This document shows positions 14,759-22,369 of a DNA stretch of 41,194 nucleotides, piece after piece. A program made the position numbers and the translations under genes. Each line of letters starts with the position of its first letter. Position 1 is the stretch's first letter. A model generated the notes under the pieces. It made no database searches. It was not told where the DNA came from and saw nothing but the letters and a program-made list of their open reading frames with translations. Source of the DNA: an uncultured Prevotellaceae bacterium (GTDB taxonomy: Bacteria; Bacteroidota; Bacteroidia; Bacteroidales; Muribaculaceae); the NCBI GenBank assembly GCA_937916085.1, contig CALGGO010000089.1, forward strand, positions 1-41,194. Reading direction: 5' to 3'.

Positions 14759-15847
14759 TTATTTCGCTTTGAAATATTCTGACTGCTGCCGAATCAACTC
14801 TTTGTCGTCAAAATAGTTGATTTTCATTGCGTTGCGCACCTCGTTCATAGTCTGAGCCGCTGTTTCGCGGGCTTTCTCGGTGCCGCGGCGCAAGATGTTA
14901 TATATCTCGGGAATATCCTGCTCCAGTTCGTGACGTCGCTGGCGTATGGGCTCCAGCATCTCGTTGAGGATGCTGTTCAAGAGCTTCTTGCATTTCATGT
15001 CGCCCAAGCCACCACGGCGGTAGTGGTCTTTCATCTCATCGAGGTTCTGATAGTCGGGCAGATATTTAGCAAAGTGCTCGTCGCAAGAGAACGCGTCAAG
15101 ATAGGTGAACACGGCGTTGCCTTCTACCGTGCCCGGGTCGCTCACGTTCAGGTGGTTGGGGTCGGTGAACATAGAGCGCACCTTCTGCCAAACGGTATCG
15201 GCATCGTCGCTCAGGTATATGCAGTTGCCTAGGCTCTTGCTCATCTTCTCCTTGCCGTCGGTGCCTGGCAGGCGGCGTGCTGTCTCATTCTCGGGCAGCA
15301 TGATGTCGGGTTCTACAAGCACCTCTCCGTAAGTGCTGTTGAAGCGGCGCACGAGTTCGCGGGTAATTTCAAGCATCGGTTTCTGGTCCTCGCCGGCAGG
15401 CACTATGTCGGCCTTAAACAAGGTGATGTCGGCAGCCTGGCTCACGGGGTAGCAGAAGAAGCCAAGAGGAATATTTGCCTCGAAGTTGCGCATCTTAATC
15501 TCGGTCTTTACCGTGGGGTTGCGCTCCACGCGGCTCACCGTGATGAGGTTCATCAGGTAGGTGGTGAGCTCAGCGAGTTCGGGGATATGGCTCTGAATGA
15601 AGATGATGCACTTCTCGGGGTCTAGCCCTGCCGAGAGGTAGTCGAGAGCCACCTCAATGATGTTTTGGCGTATCTTCTCGGGGTTGTCGGCATTGTCGGT
15701 CAGAGCCTGGACATCGGCCATAAAGACAAACATTTTCTCATAATCACCTGCATTTTGCAGTTCCACGCGTCGGCGCAGTGAACCCACATAGTGCCCCAGG
15801 TGGAGCTTGCCAGTAGGGCGGTCGCCAGTAAGTATTACTTTCTTCAT
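14759..15847 (-). CDS. trpS: Tryptophanyl-tRNA synthetase
   Basis: The 362-residue class Ic synthetase charges tRNA-Trp. The HIGH-type motif is KLHLGH at residues 14-19 and the KMSKS loop is exact at 201-205. GEDQKPMLEITRE and the C-terminal helical tRNA-binding region are typical, and the length is normal. It is a single-gene unit with a promoter at 16012-16042 and a 5' leader of about 160 bases. No tryptophan-codon-rich leader peptide or T-box was recognised. The TCGANNNN array lies directly beyond its stop codon. Confidence 0.97.
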   Translation of the reverse strand: MKKVILTGDRPTGKLHLGHYVGSLRRRVELQNAGDYEKMFVFMADVQALTDNADNPEKIRQNIIEVALDYLSAGLDPEKCIIFIQSHIPELAELTTYLMNLITVSRVERNPTVKTEIKMRNFEANIPLGFFCYPVSQAADITLFKADIVPAGEDQKPMLEITRELVRRFNSTYGEVLVEPDIMLPENETARRLPGTDGKEKMSKSLGNCIYLSDDADTVWQKVRSMFTDPNHLNVSDPGTVEGNAVFTYLDAFSCDEHFAKYLPDYQNLDEMKDHYRRGGLGDMKCKKLLNSILNEMLEPIRQRRHELEQDIPEIYNILRRGTEKARETAAQTMNEVRNAMKINYFDDKELIRQQSEYFKAK

Positions 15848-16011
15848 AATTATAATTTTATAAAATGCTCACGCTCGACACTCTTTTTTCAAACAAAGTA
15901 AACAAATAAAAACAAAGACAATAATTTTTTTATTCTTGTCATGTTTTGTTGATTTTGTTTGATTGTCTTTCTCGCTTAATCGCATTGTTGATGTTTTATA
16001 CAAATAAGTTG

Positions 16012-16042
16012 CAAAATTACACTTTTTTGTCTAAACACACAA
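16012..16042 (-). promoter_or_regulatory. trpS promoter
   Basis: Minus strand TTG (16040-16042), exactly 20 bases, TAATTTTG (16012-16019). Confidence 0.7.
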
Positions 16043-16089
16043 AAATATTGGTCCAAAGTCGAGAAAAGGATAAAATAAGGAGATTTTTG

Positions 16090-16120
16090 TTGCATATTTT
16101 GTTGATTGTTGTTACTTTTG
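16090..16120 (+). promoter_or_regulatory. Promoter of the secreted protein at 16176
   Basis: TTG (16090-16092), exactly 20 bases, TACTTTTG (16113-16120). The start point should be near 16126, about 50 bases before the ATG. Confidence 0.7.
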
Positions 16121-16175
16121 CTAGATTTTTGAAAGAAAGATTATACATTTAATTATTAATTTAATACGTATTAAT

Positions 16176-16976
16176 ATGAAGAAATCAATTACTCTTTTTG
16201 GATTGTTTTCCCTGCTTTTGATAGGGACTAACAAAGTAATGGCTCAGCCAGCATCGTTTGCTGCCGATTTCACGCAGGAAGACTATCGTGGTGGTGAGGT
16301 TGTAAGAATCAATACCGTCACTGTGGTATGGGACAACGCGACAGGCGTGTTGTCATTAAACAATTTCTATTCCAATGAACTTGTCAATGACCAAGTTGTG
16401 AACCTTGTGTTTCCCGCTTATGCCACCGATAGCTCCAGTCCCACCACTTTGACTTGGGAGAGCGATACTAAGGCCAATTTCACTTGGCGTGCCAGCTACA
16501 TGGGTCAAAGTGATATTCTTGCCAACCTGCCATTCTCTTACAGCTCTTTCCGCAACTATAAGAACGCTGTAGTAAGCAGGTTCCAGCATGTGAGCAGCCC
16601 TGTGAGAATTTTCGACCCTGTTGCCAACACTATCGATCCCGCAAGCTATTATGCCTATTATGGTGGTCAGGACTGCCACGGCACACTCGACTTAGCGGCA
16701 GGAACTATTGACATCACTGACCCTTGGGGCTGCGTGGTGGGCAATAACAACTGGAACACCATGAGCGCAACTGTTGTAGTTGAGTATTTTGAGAGTTCGC
16801 ACATGTCTCGTGTGAATACTGGCATTGAGAGTGTTGATGCCAATGCTCAGGTTGTGAATACTCGTTACTACAACACCCTTGGTGTGGAGAGCGCACAGCC
16901 TTTCAATGGCGTGAACATCGTAGTTAAAGAACTTAGCAACGGCAAGAAGACAACCACTAAACAATTATTTAAATAA
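16176..16976 (+). CDS. Secreted protein with T9SS-like C-terminal tail
   Basis: The 266-residue protein has a signal peptide ending near MAQ (residues 22-24) and a beta-rich body I cannot assign. The tail contains VVNTRYYNTLGVESAQP, then NGVNIVVKELSNGKKTT and KQLFK. That layout (Y-Y-N-x-x-G, then G-V/I-x-I-V, then K-x-L/F-K at the end) is the common C-terminal sorting/anchoring module of secreted Bacteroidales proteins. The role is unknown; cell-surface or vesicle location is inferred. A degenerate paralogue lies immediately downstream (17074) and shares the tail sequence. It has its own promoter and a strong terminator. Confidence 0.75.
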   Translation: MKKSITLFGLFSLLLIGTNKVMAQPASFAADFTQEDYRGGEVVRINTVTVVWDNATGVLSLNNFYSNELVNDQVVNLVFPAYATDSSSPTTLTWESDTKANFTWRASYMGQSDILANLPFSYSSFRNYKNAVVSRFQHVSSPVRIFDPVANTIDPASYYAYYGGQDCHGTLDLAAGTIDITDPWGCVVGNNNWNTMSATVVVEYFESSHMSRVNTGIESVDANAQVVNTRYYNTLGVESAQPFNGVNIVVKELSNGKKTTTKQLFK

Positions 16977-16995
16977 GATTTAATGATGGCATGAC

Positions 16996-17040
16996 GAGGG
17001 TGTATCAAAATTTCGCGATTTCGCGTTTTGGCACACCCTC
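16996..17040 (+). terminator. Long hairpin terminator after the 16176 gene
   Basis: GAGGGTGT (16996-17003) pairs with ACACCCTC (17033-17040), and CAAAA/TTTTG continues the stem inward. The inner part holds a TTTCGCGA repeat. It starts 19 bases after the stop codon. Confidence 0.7.
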
Positions 17041-17073
17041 TTAATGATGCCGTTTTTTATTAGTAAATTTATC

Positions 17074-17192
17074 ATGAAAAAGATCGTTGCCTTATCAATC
17101 TTATTTGCCGCAATGTTACTAGCGGCGTGAACATCGAGGTAAAGACCCTCGACAACGGCACACGCATCACAACTAAGAAACTTTGTAAATAA
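17074..17192 (+). pseudogene. Collapsed secreted-protein gene: signal peptide joined to sorting tail
   Basis: An ATG at 17074 opens MKKIVALSILFAAMLLAA, a complete signal peptide, then hits TGA. In another frame, starting inside that stop region, the sequence reads GVNIEVKTLDNG and then TRITTKKLCK before TAA at 17190-17192. This matches the final residues of the 16176 protein (GVNIVVKELSNG...KQLFK). The whole mature domain is missing and the two ends are joined out of frame. This is therefore the remnant of a paralogue of its neighbour with a large internal deletion. No promoter is evident. Confidence 0.75.
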
Positions 17193-17216
17193 CCAAACCA
17201 TAAATACATCAAAATA

Positions 17217-18935
17217 ATGAAAAAACATTTATTTGCAGTCTTATTGCTTGCATTTGCCACGACAAATATGTCGTGGGCGGCTTCGGCATTTACCGCCGAG
17301 AAGCTCGCAAGCATCAACATTGAAATGGACCGCGACATCTCAACGGGAGCCACCGTAGGTTCCAATCGCGTGGCTATGGCTTACTCTGGCGGTACCAGTC
17401 GCGTTACGGTGTCAAACTATTTCGCTCAGGGCAGCGATGTCACTTTCAGCGTGAACTGGAGTGCAAATACCATCACGTTCCTGCCACAGTGCATTTACAC
17501 CTATCAGTATCAAACCTACACTTGCTATCTCTATGTGGTTGCACAGTCGGTGGTGAACAATAGCGATGTGAGCACCGTTCTAAATACCAGTCTTTCGGGA
17601 CGTGTTAATTCCAGCGGTTTCACTATCTCCACCACATGGAACCTGGCACTTATTTATTATGACCCCGACAGCGATAGCTATGTTAACGCTGGTGCGATGT
17701 ACGATAACGGCATGTTTACCCAGTTCATCGCCAGCAACGCCACTATGTACTACGACGAGGTGGATTTCGACAGTGATGACCATGTTTATAACACTGGCGA
17801 GGTGGCATCGTTCCCTGTTTATTTGTACTACTATAATAATAAGGTGACGATTTACAACTTCCTTGACTATGGTTTTGTACCCGAATATACTGCCAGCGAC
17901 GAGAAGAACACGTGGACCAACCCCAATCAGGTGCTTACAAGCTATAAAGACAGCCAGACCGGCATCACCTACGACTTCGGACTCTACAACTGGGTTCAGA
18001 GCGAGGACGGATACTGCGACGTGCTCACCAATCAGGACGCAAAGGCCGTGGTGACCTCCGAGACCGTGTTCGACTTGGGCAACATTACTCTCGCCGACCC
18101 CGTGAAAGACGGAATGGGCTTCGTGGGCGGCAATGCGCGAGTGGTTCTCAGCTCCAGCACTCTGCCCTTTGAGGAGCCTGTCATTCCCGGCGACGTGAAC
18201 GGCGACAAGAAGGTGAACGTCACCGACGTGATGTGCGTGGCTAACTATATAGTGGGTATCACCCCCGAAGTGTTTGTGGAGGAGGCAGCCGATGTGAACG
18301 CTAGCGGCTCTATCAATATTACCGACCTTATCGCTATCGCCAATATTGCTGTGGGCAACACTGCCGCTCCAGTACTGACAACGCCAAAAGCTGCCACCAC
18401 CGACGTGATCACCCTAGGCGACTATGACCCTGTAACAGGCACTATCGCTATAAATCTTGACAATGCTACAGCCTATGCTGGCTTCCAGATGGATGTGACT
18501 TTGCCACAAGGTCTCATCTTAGAGAGTGCAGAGCTTACTGGCCGCGCAGCTTCTCACACCTTGATGACTGGTGTTAATCCTGATGGCTCTATACGCCTGC
18601 TCGGCTTCTCGCTCAACAACAACGAGATAGCTGCCGGAAGCGATGCCATTATCATTCTGAAGGTTAACACCACATCAGCACTCGACGCTAACGACGGCAT
18701 TATCGTCAGCGACATCTTCTTCACCCAGAGCAACGAGGTGGAGAGCGTGCTGCCTAATGTGACCACCAATGCTGTCGTTACTGCTATCAGTGATATCCGC
18801 ACCGACGGCGAGGGCGTTGACGTTTATGATATGCGCGGTGTGCTCGTGCGTCAAGGCGTGAAAGCCGCCGAGGCAACTCAAGGACTGCCAACTGGCGTAT
18901 ATGTAATCAATGGCAAGAAGGTGCTTGTAAAATAA
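17217..18935 (+). CDS. Secreted dockerin / cohesin-like protein with C-terminal sorting domain
   Basis: The 572-residue protein starts with a signal peptide (cleavage near SWA/AS, residue 21) and an N-terminal beta-rich region of unknown type (to about 315). A type I dockerin-like pair of calcium loops follows: GDVNGDKKVNVTDVMCVANYIVG and, after a linker, ADVNASGSINITDLIAIANIAVG. Next is a cohesin-like beta-sandwich (about 395-530; AYAGFQMDVTLPQGL is typical). The last residues (VDVYDMRGVLVRQG, then LPTGVYVINGKKVLVK) form a T9SS-like sorting tail. Its neighbour at 19022 has the same modules in another order, so they may bind each other or a shared surface partner. No enzyme domain was recognised. 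Confidence 0.8.
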   Translation: MKKHLFAVLLLAFATTNMSWAASAFTAEKLASINIEMDRDISTGATVGSNRVAMAYSGGTSRVTVSNYFAQGSDVTFSVNWSANTITFLPQCIYTYQYQTYTCYLYVVAQSVVNNSDVSTVLNTSLSGRVNSSGFTISTTWNLALIYYDPDSDSYVNAGAMYDNGMFTQFIASNATMYYDEVDFDSDDHVYNTGEVASFPVYLYYYNNKVTIYNFLDYGFVPEYTASDEKNTWTNPNQVLTSYKDSQTGITYDFGLYNWVQSEDGYCDVLTNQDAKAVVTSETVFDLGNITLADPVKDGMGFVGGNARVVLSSSTLPFEEPVIPGDVNGDKKVNVTDVMCVANYIVGITPEVFVEEAADVNASGSINITDLIAIANIAVGNTAAPVLTTPKAATTDVITLGDYDPVTGTIAINLDNATAYAGFQMDVTLPQGLILESAELTGRAASHTLMTGVNPDGSIRLLGFSLNNNEIAAGSDAIIILKVNTTSALDANDGIIVSDIFFTQSNEVESVLPNVTTNAVVTAISDIRTDGEGVDVYDMRGVLVRQGVKAAEATQGLPTGVYVINGKKVLVK

Positions 18936-18953
18936 TCGATACACATATGTTAG

Positions 18954-19083
18954 CGAACAAGCAAACAAGCAAACAAGGCAAAGGTAGCTTACAAGCTTAC
19001 AAGGAACAAGCAGACAAGGCAATGGTAGTTGTCACAGCATTACATTTGTCTCGTCGGCTCGTTGGCTCGTCGGCTCGTCAGCT
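18954..19083. repeat. Octamer-array element overlapping the start of the cohesin-dockerin gene
   Basis: Left part: 8-base words such as ACAAGCAA and AGCTTACA in tandem. Middle: GACAAGGCAATGGTAGTTGTC. Right part (19049-19083): GTCGGCTC, GTTGGCTC, GTCGGCTC, GTCAGCTC. Read on the minus strand this is the same scheme as the elements around cvfB, including ACTACCATTGCCTTGT. The right part is translated as the N-terminal RRLVGSSARQL of the next gene. Confidence 0.75.
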
Positions 19084-20146
19084 CCAAAGGCTATTTCATA
19101 TTTTAATACTATTGTTGGTGGCTGGAGCATTACATGCTCAGGCGGCTAATGAGTTGCGCATCGACGATTTCTCGATCCAGGCAGGTGACACGATTACTGT
19201 GCCAGTATTACTTGAGAATCCCGATACCGACTTCGCCGCTTTACAGTTTGACCTCTATATGCCGTCGGGGCTTAGCGTTGCCGACGGCGGGTTCAAGCTG
19301 GGTGAGCGTGCCTCGAGCTCGCACCAACTGATGACAAATGTCAACGGCGATCACATCACGGTGATGGCGTTCAGCTTCCCCGCCACCAATTTCACAGGGC
19401 AGAGCGGGGCGGTGCTCACCATCGACGTGGTGGCAGCTGAGGACTTCGACGGTCAGGCGGTTATCAACGTGAAGAATATCGCGCTCACTACTGCCGATGC
19501 CAATGAGCACAGTCATCCCGACTTGGCGGTGACTGTGACGGCGCAAGGCTTTATCGTGCTGGGCAACGAGTTCTACATGAACGATTTTGAGATTGCCCCG
19601 GGCACCACCATGACAGTGCCTGTTGTTCTCGATAACTATGCGAGTGCTGTCGCTGGCTTCCAGTTCGACATGTATCTGCCCGAGGGAATTGCCACAACCG
19701 CCAGTTCGTTCACCCTTAGCGACCGCAAGGGCGAGACGCACCAACTGGTAGCCAACAAGAACGGCGATCATTGGAGCGTGGTGGCATTCGGCTTCCCCAC
19801 TGCCGATTTCAGCGGCGACAGCGGCGACATCATGTATATCGACTTCACGGCGAGCAAGTCGTTTGTCGATAGCGCGACAATCGAGTTCCGCAACGTGATG
19901 CTCGCCACCAGCGACGCTCACGAGAGTCCTGTTGAGGACTTTGATGTGGTGGTGACGGCTGTCGAAGACAGCGTGTATGGCGATGTGAACTGCGACGGCT
20001 ATGTGACTACTGCCGATATTACTGCACTCTACAACTATCTGCTCAACGGCGACGAGACCTATCTTGCCACCAGCGATGTTGATGGCGACGGAGCAATCAC
20101 CAGTGCCGATGTGACAGCGGTTTACAACATTCTTTTGGGGAATTAA
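19022..20146 (+). CDS. Secreted protein with two cohesin-like domains and a dockerin
   Basis: Starting at the ATG at 19022 the product has 374 residues; the frame is open back to 18947, but those codons are octamer repeat. A signal peptide core (LFHILILLLVAGALHAQA) is followed by two cohesin-like beta-sandwiches of about 130 residues each. These have parallel motifs FAALQFDLYMPSGLSV and VAGFQFDMYLPEGIAT, and HQLMTNVNGDHITVMAFSFP and HQLVANKNGDHWSVVAFGFP. The C-terminus is a complete dockerin-like pair: GDVNCDGYVTTADITALYNYLLNG and SDVDGDGAITSADVTAVYNILLGN. No sorting tail is present. The array-coded N-region before the hydrophobic core is unusually long. A MITE begins 2 bases after the stop. 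Confidence 0.8.
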   Translation: MVVVTALHLSRRLVGSSARQLQRLFHILILLLVAGALHAQAANELRIDDFSIQAGDTITVPVLLENPDTDFAALQFDLYMPSGLSVADGGFKLGERASSSHQLMTNVNGDHITVMAFSFPATNFTGQSGAVLTIDVVAAEDFDGQAVINVKNIALTTADANEHSHPDLAVTVTAQGFIVLGNEFYMNDFEIAPGTTMTVPVVLDNYASAVAGFQFDMYLPEGIATTASSFTLSDRKGETHQLVANKNGDHWSVVAFGFPTADFSGDSGDIMYIDFTASKSFVDSATIEFRNVMLATSDAHESPVEDFDVVVTAVEDSVYGDVNCDGYVTTADITALYNYLLNGDETYLATSDVDGDGAITSADVTAVYNILLGN

Positions 20147-20147
20147 T

Positions 20148-20353
20148 TTAACGTGAGTTCGACGAAAATAACTGTCTGTGTATCAGCTGCTCCCCTAAGA
20201 TAGGGGAGCTGGCACGAAGTGACTGAGGAGTATGACAATTGCGAAATGGAGATTTCTTGAGTTTATCATACTCCCCCCTACCCCCTCTATCTTAGAGGGG
20301 GGAGCTGCTAACACAATGATTATCAAGCAACAAATTCGTCGAACTCACGTTAA
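20148..20353. mobile_element. MITE-like element, 206 bp, with 19-bp terminal inverted repeats
   Basis: TTAACGTGAGTTCGACGAA at the left (20148-20166) is repeated as its exact reverse complement at 20335-20353. Inside are CTCCCCTA/TAGGGGAG and CTCCCCCC/GGGGGGAG type hairpins. It carries no ORF of note and has AT-rich flanks (TTAAT-like on both sides). It begins immediately after the stop codon of the cohesin-dockerin gene. Confidence 0.75.
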
Positions 20354-20360
20354 TTTAATG

Positions 20361-20612
20361 CAAACAAGCTGACGAGCAAATAAGCTAACGAGCAAACGAG
20401 CAAACGAGACAAGTGTCATGCTACTAAACTACCATTGCCTTGAGGCTTATGGGGCGCTTCGCTTAAAAATTGATTAAAATTTTTTTTAAAATTTCATATT
20501 CGCTGGTAATAAAATTTTTATTTAAATTTTTATTTATTTTTAGCGCGTAGTGCGCCCCATGAAGCGTGAGGGCAATTGCCTTGTCAGCTTGTTCCTTGTT
20601 AGCTTGTCAGCT
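20361..20612. repeat. Inverted octamer-array element X1
   Basis: Left arm (20361-20412): 8-base words AAGCTGAC, GAGCAAAT, AAGCTAAC, GAGCAAAC, GAGCAAAC, GAGACAAG. The core includes ACTACCATTGCCTTG, an inverted pair GGGGCGC/GCGCCCC and an AT-rich centre. Right arm (20581-20612): the reverse-complement type words (GTCAGCTT, GTTCCTTG, TTAGCTTG, TCAGCTAA). It ends 15 bases from the cvfB stop. No gene is present in this stretch. Confidence 0.7.
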
Positions 20613-20626
20613 AAAAAACTTCTTTC

Positions 20627-21457
20627 TCAACTTATAAGAGTGACATTGTCTCCCAGTGTCACTCTGTGTTGTTTATAGAGGAGTCCTAGGGCTTTTTTGA
20701 AGTCTTTTTTGCTGCAGTTGAAGGTGCGTAGGATTTCTTCGGGCGAGGATTTGTCGTTGAGGGTCATCGTGCCGTCATTTCCTTGCAGGTATTGCAGGAT
20801 GTCGCTGGCGACGTCGTCGATGCGCATCTTCTCGATTTTGGCGAGAGTGACATCGATTTTGCCGTCGTCGCGCACCTGTTTTATAAATCCAGTGTGATGC
20901 TCGCCTATGTTCACTGGCTGATACAGCTCGTTGTTATAGATCATCCCCCAGTGCTTGCTATTGACAATCACACGGTAGCCAATCTCTTGTTGCTGCGTGA
21001 TTAGCACATCAACCTTCTGGCGGTGGTAGTAGTCGGGGAGGGTAGTGCTCACGAACTTGTCGAGCTTGGCGCTCGCCACGATGCGCTGGCTGCTTGGGTC
21101 GATATGGACATAGACGATGTAGCTTCGTCCCGCCTGCATGCGCACGCGCTGCTCACGGAACGGCACCAGCAGGTCTTTTGCCGACAACCCCCAGTCGAGG
21201 AAAGCGCCGATGGCGTTCACCGCTTTCACTCGCAAGAGGCAGAATTGCCCCACGGTGGCAAACGGTTGCTCGGTAGTCGCCACTGGGCGGTTCTCGGAGT
21301 CGTTATAGACGAAGACCTCAATGTCATCGTCAAGTTCCTCCTCGCCGGTGAGATACCGCTTAGGAAGCAGCACCTCATTGTCTTCGTCGTCAATAAGATA
21401 AGCCCCAAAATCGACAAAGCGATTTATCATTAACTTGTTGTATTCTCCAATTTTCAT
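20627..21457 (-). CDS. cvfB: CvfB-type S1-domain RNA-binding protein
   Basis: The 276-residue protein matches the CvfB/YitL family: tandem S1-like OB folds followed by a C-terminal winged helix. Visible parts are GAYLIDDEDNEVLLPKRYL at the N-terminus, VNAIGAFLDWGLSAKDLLVPF (classical S1 strand pattern) near residue 80, HTGFIKQVRDDGKIDVTL near 190, and the winged-helix tail with FNCSKKDFKKALGLLYKQ. Family members bind nucleic acid and affect virulence or RNA metabolism in Firmicutes; the role in Bacteroidales is not established. The gene is flanked on both sides by octamer-array elements. The 900-base upstream spacer holds no gene. Confidence 0.9.
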   Translation of the reverse strand: MKIGEYNKLMINRFVDFGAYLIDDEDNEVLLPKRYLTGEEELDDDIEVFVYNDSENRPVATTEQPFATVGQFCLLRVKAVNAIGAFLDWGLSAKDLLVPFREQRVRMQAGRSYIVYVHIDPSSQRIVASAKLDKFVSTTLPDYYHRQKVDVLITQQQEIGYRVIVNSKHWGMIYNNELYQPVNIGEHHTGFIKQVRDDGKIDVTLAKIEKMRIDDVASDILQYLQGNDGTMTLNDKSSPEEILRTFNCSKKDFKKALGLLYKQHRVTLGDNVTLIS

Positions 21458-21484
21458 TTAGTGTTCTTGTTTTATTTTTTAAAT

Positions 21485-21926
21485 AAGCTGACTAGTAAAC
21501 AAGCTGACGAGCTAACGAGACAAGTGATATTAAGTTTTAAGTTTCAAGTGTTAAGTTGCTGCGCACTCTAACCTCTAATCTCAAAACTGCGCGAAGCGCA
21601 TTGCCTTGATGACTTATTTAACACGCTTCGCGTGGAAATTCAACAAAATTGAAACAAAAAATCTATCAAAAATGCGATTAAGCGAGTCAAAGTTTGTGCT
21701 TGCACAAAGCCTTGCGAGCGTGAGCATTTTATCTAAAATTTTGGATAATTTTAATTTAAAATTTTGTATAATTTGAGTCAAGCATGATGGCTTCGCCACC
21801 GCCAACCGCACTTCGTGCGACTAAGGCTTCATGCTCTCCTCGAGCTAAAGGTTCTCGGCGAAGCCGATCCTTGCTTGGAAGACTACCATTGCCTTGTTTG
21901 CTTGTTCCTTGTCAGCTAGTCAGCTC
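21485..21926. repeat. Inverted octamer-array element X2
   Basis: Left arm (21485-21526): AAGCTGAC, TAGTAAAC, AAGCTGAC, GAGCTAAC, GAGACAAG. A short heptamer run of TTAAGTT type follows (about 21529-21556), then about 320 bases with several short inverted repeats. ACTACCATTGCCTTG comes next, and the right arm holds complementary-type words (TTGCTTGT, TCCTTGTC, AGCTAGTC). It starts 28 bases upstream of the cvfB ATG. The remainder up to 22160 has no recognisable gene. Confidence 0.65.
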
Positions 21927-22163
21927 AAAATCTTATGTTCTTTTGTCTAAATGTTGCGGCGTTGTGATTGATTGATGCAAAGTAACAAAAAAATGCGGGA
22001 AGAAATTGTTAAAGAGGGTTAATGTTGTGGCTTGCGATGCAGTATTTAGCAATATGCTGTGTTTAGCAGATGAAAATAGGTTGGAAAAATGGCAATTTTC
22101 AGTGCTTTTTCTGTATTTTGGCATGAACTTTGTTTCTATTTTGAAAAACTTTTAGTAGTTTTA

Positions 22164-22245
22164 GATAAATTAGGCTGCGCCTCGGAAAAAAAAATAAAAA
22201 ACTTCGTTTTTCATTTTGTTTTTCACTCGGCTTGCACTAATTTTG
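22164..22245 (+). promoter_or_regulatory. Promoter-bearing repeat upstream of the Gly/Trp-rich protein
   Basis: The stretch GATAAATTAGGCTGCGCCTCGG, an A-run/T-run hairpin, then ACTCGGCTTGCACTAATTTTG contains a full promoter: TTG (22216-22218), 19 bases, TAATTTTG (22238-22245). A second, diverged copy lies at 32873-32940. The ATG is about 125 bases further on, leaving a long AT-rich 5' UTR. Confidence 0.6.
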
Positions 22246-22369
22246 CAGTTTAACTAAGTAGAATTTAAACTTTTACTGTGTTTTGTAGTCTAATGAACAA
22301 TCGAGATATCATTGAGTATTAATAATTTAAAAAGAAAAAGAATATTAATAATTTAAAGCATAAAACGTT

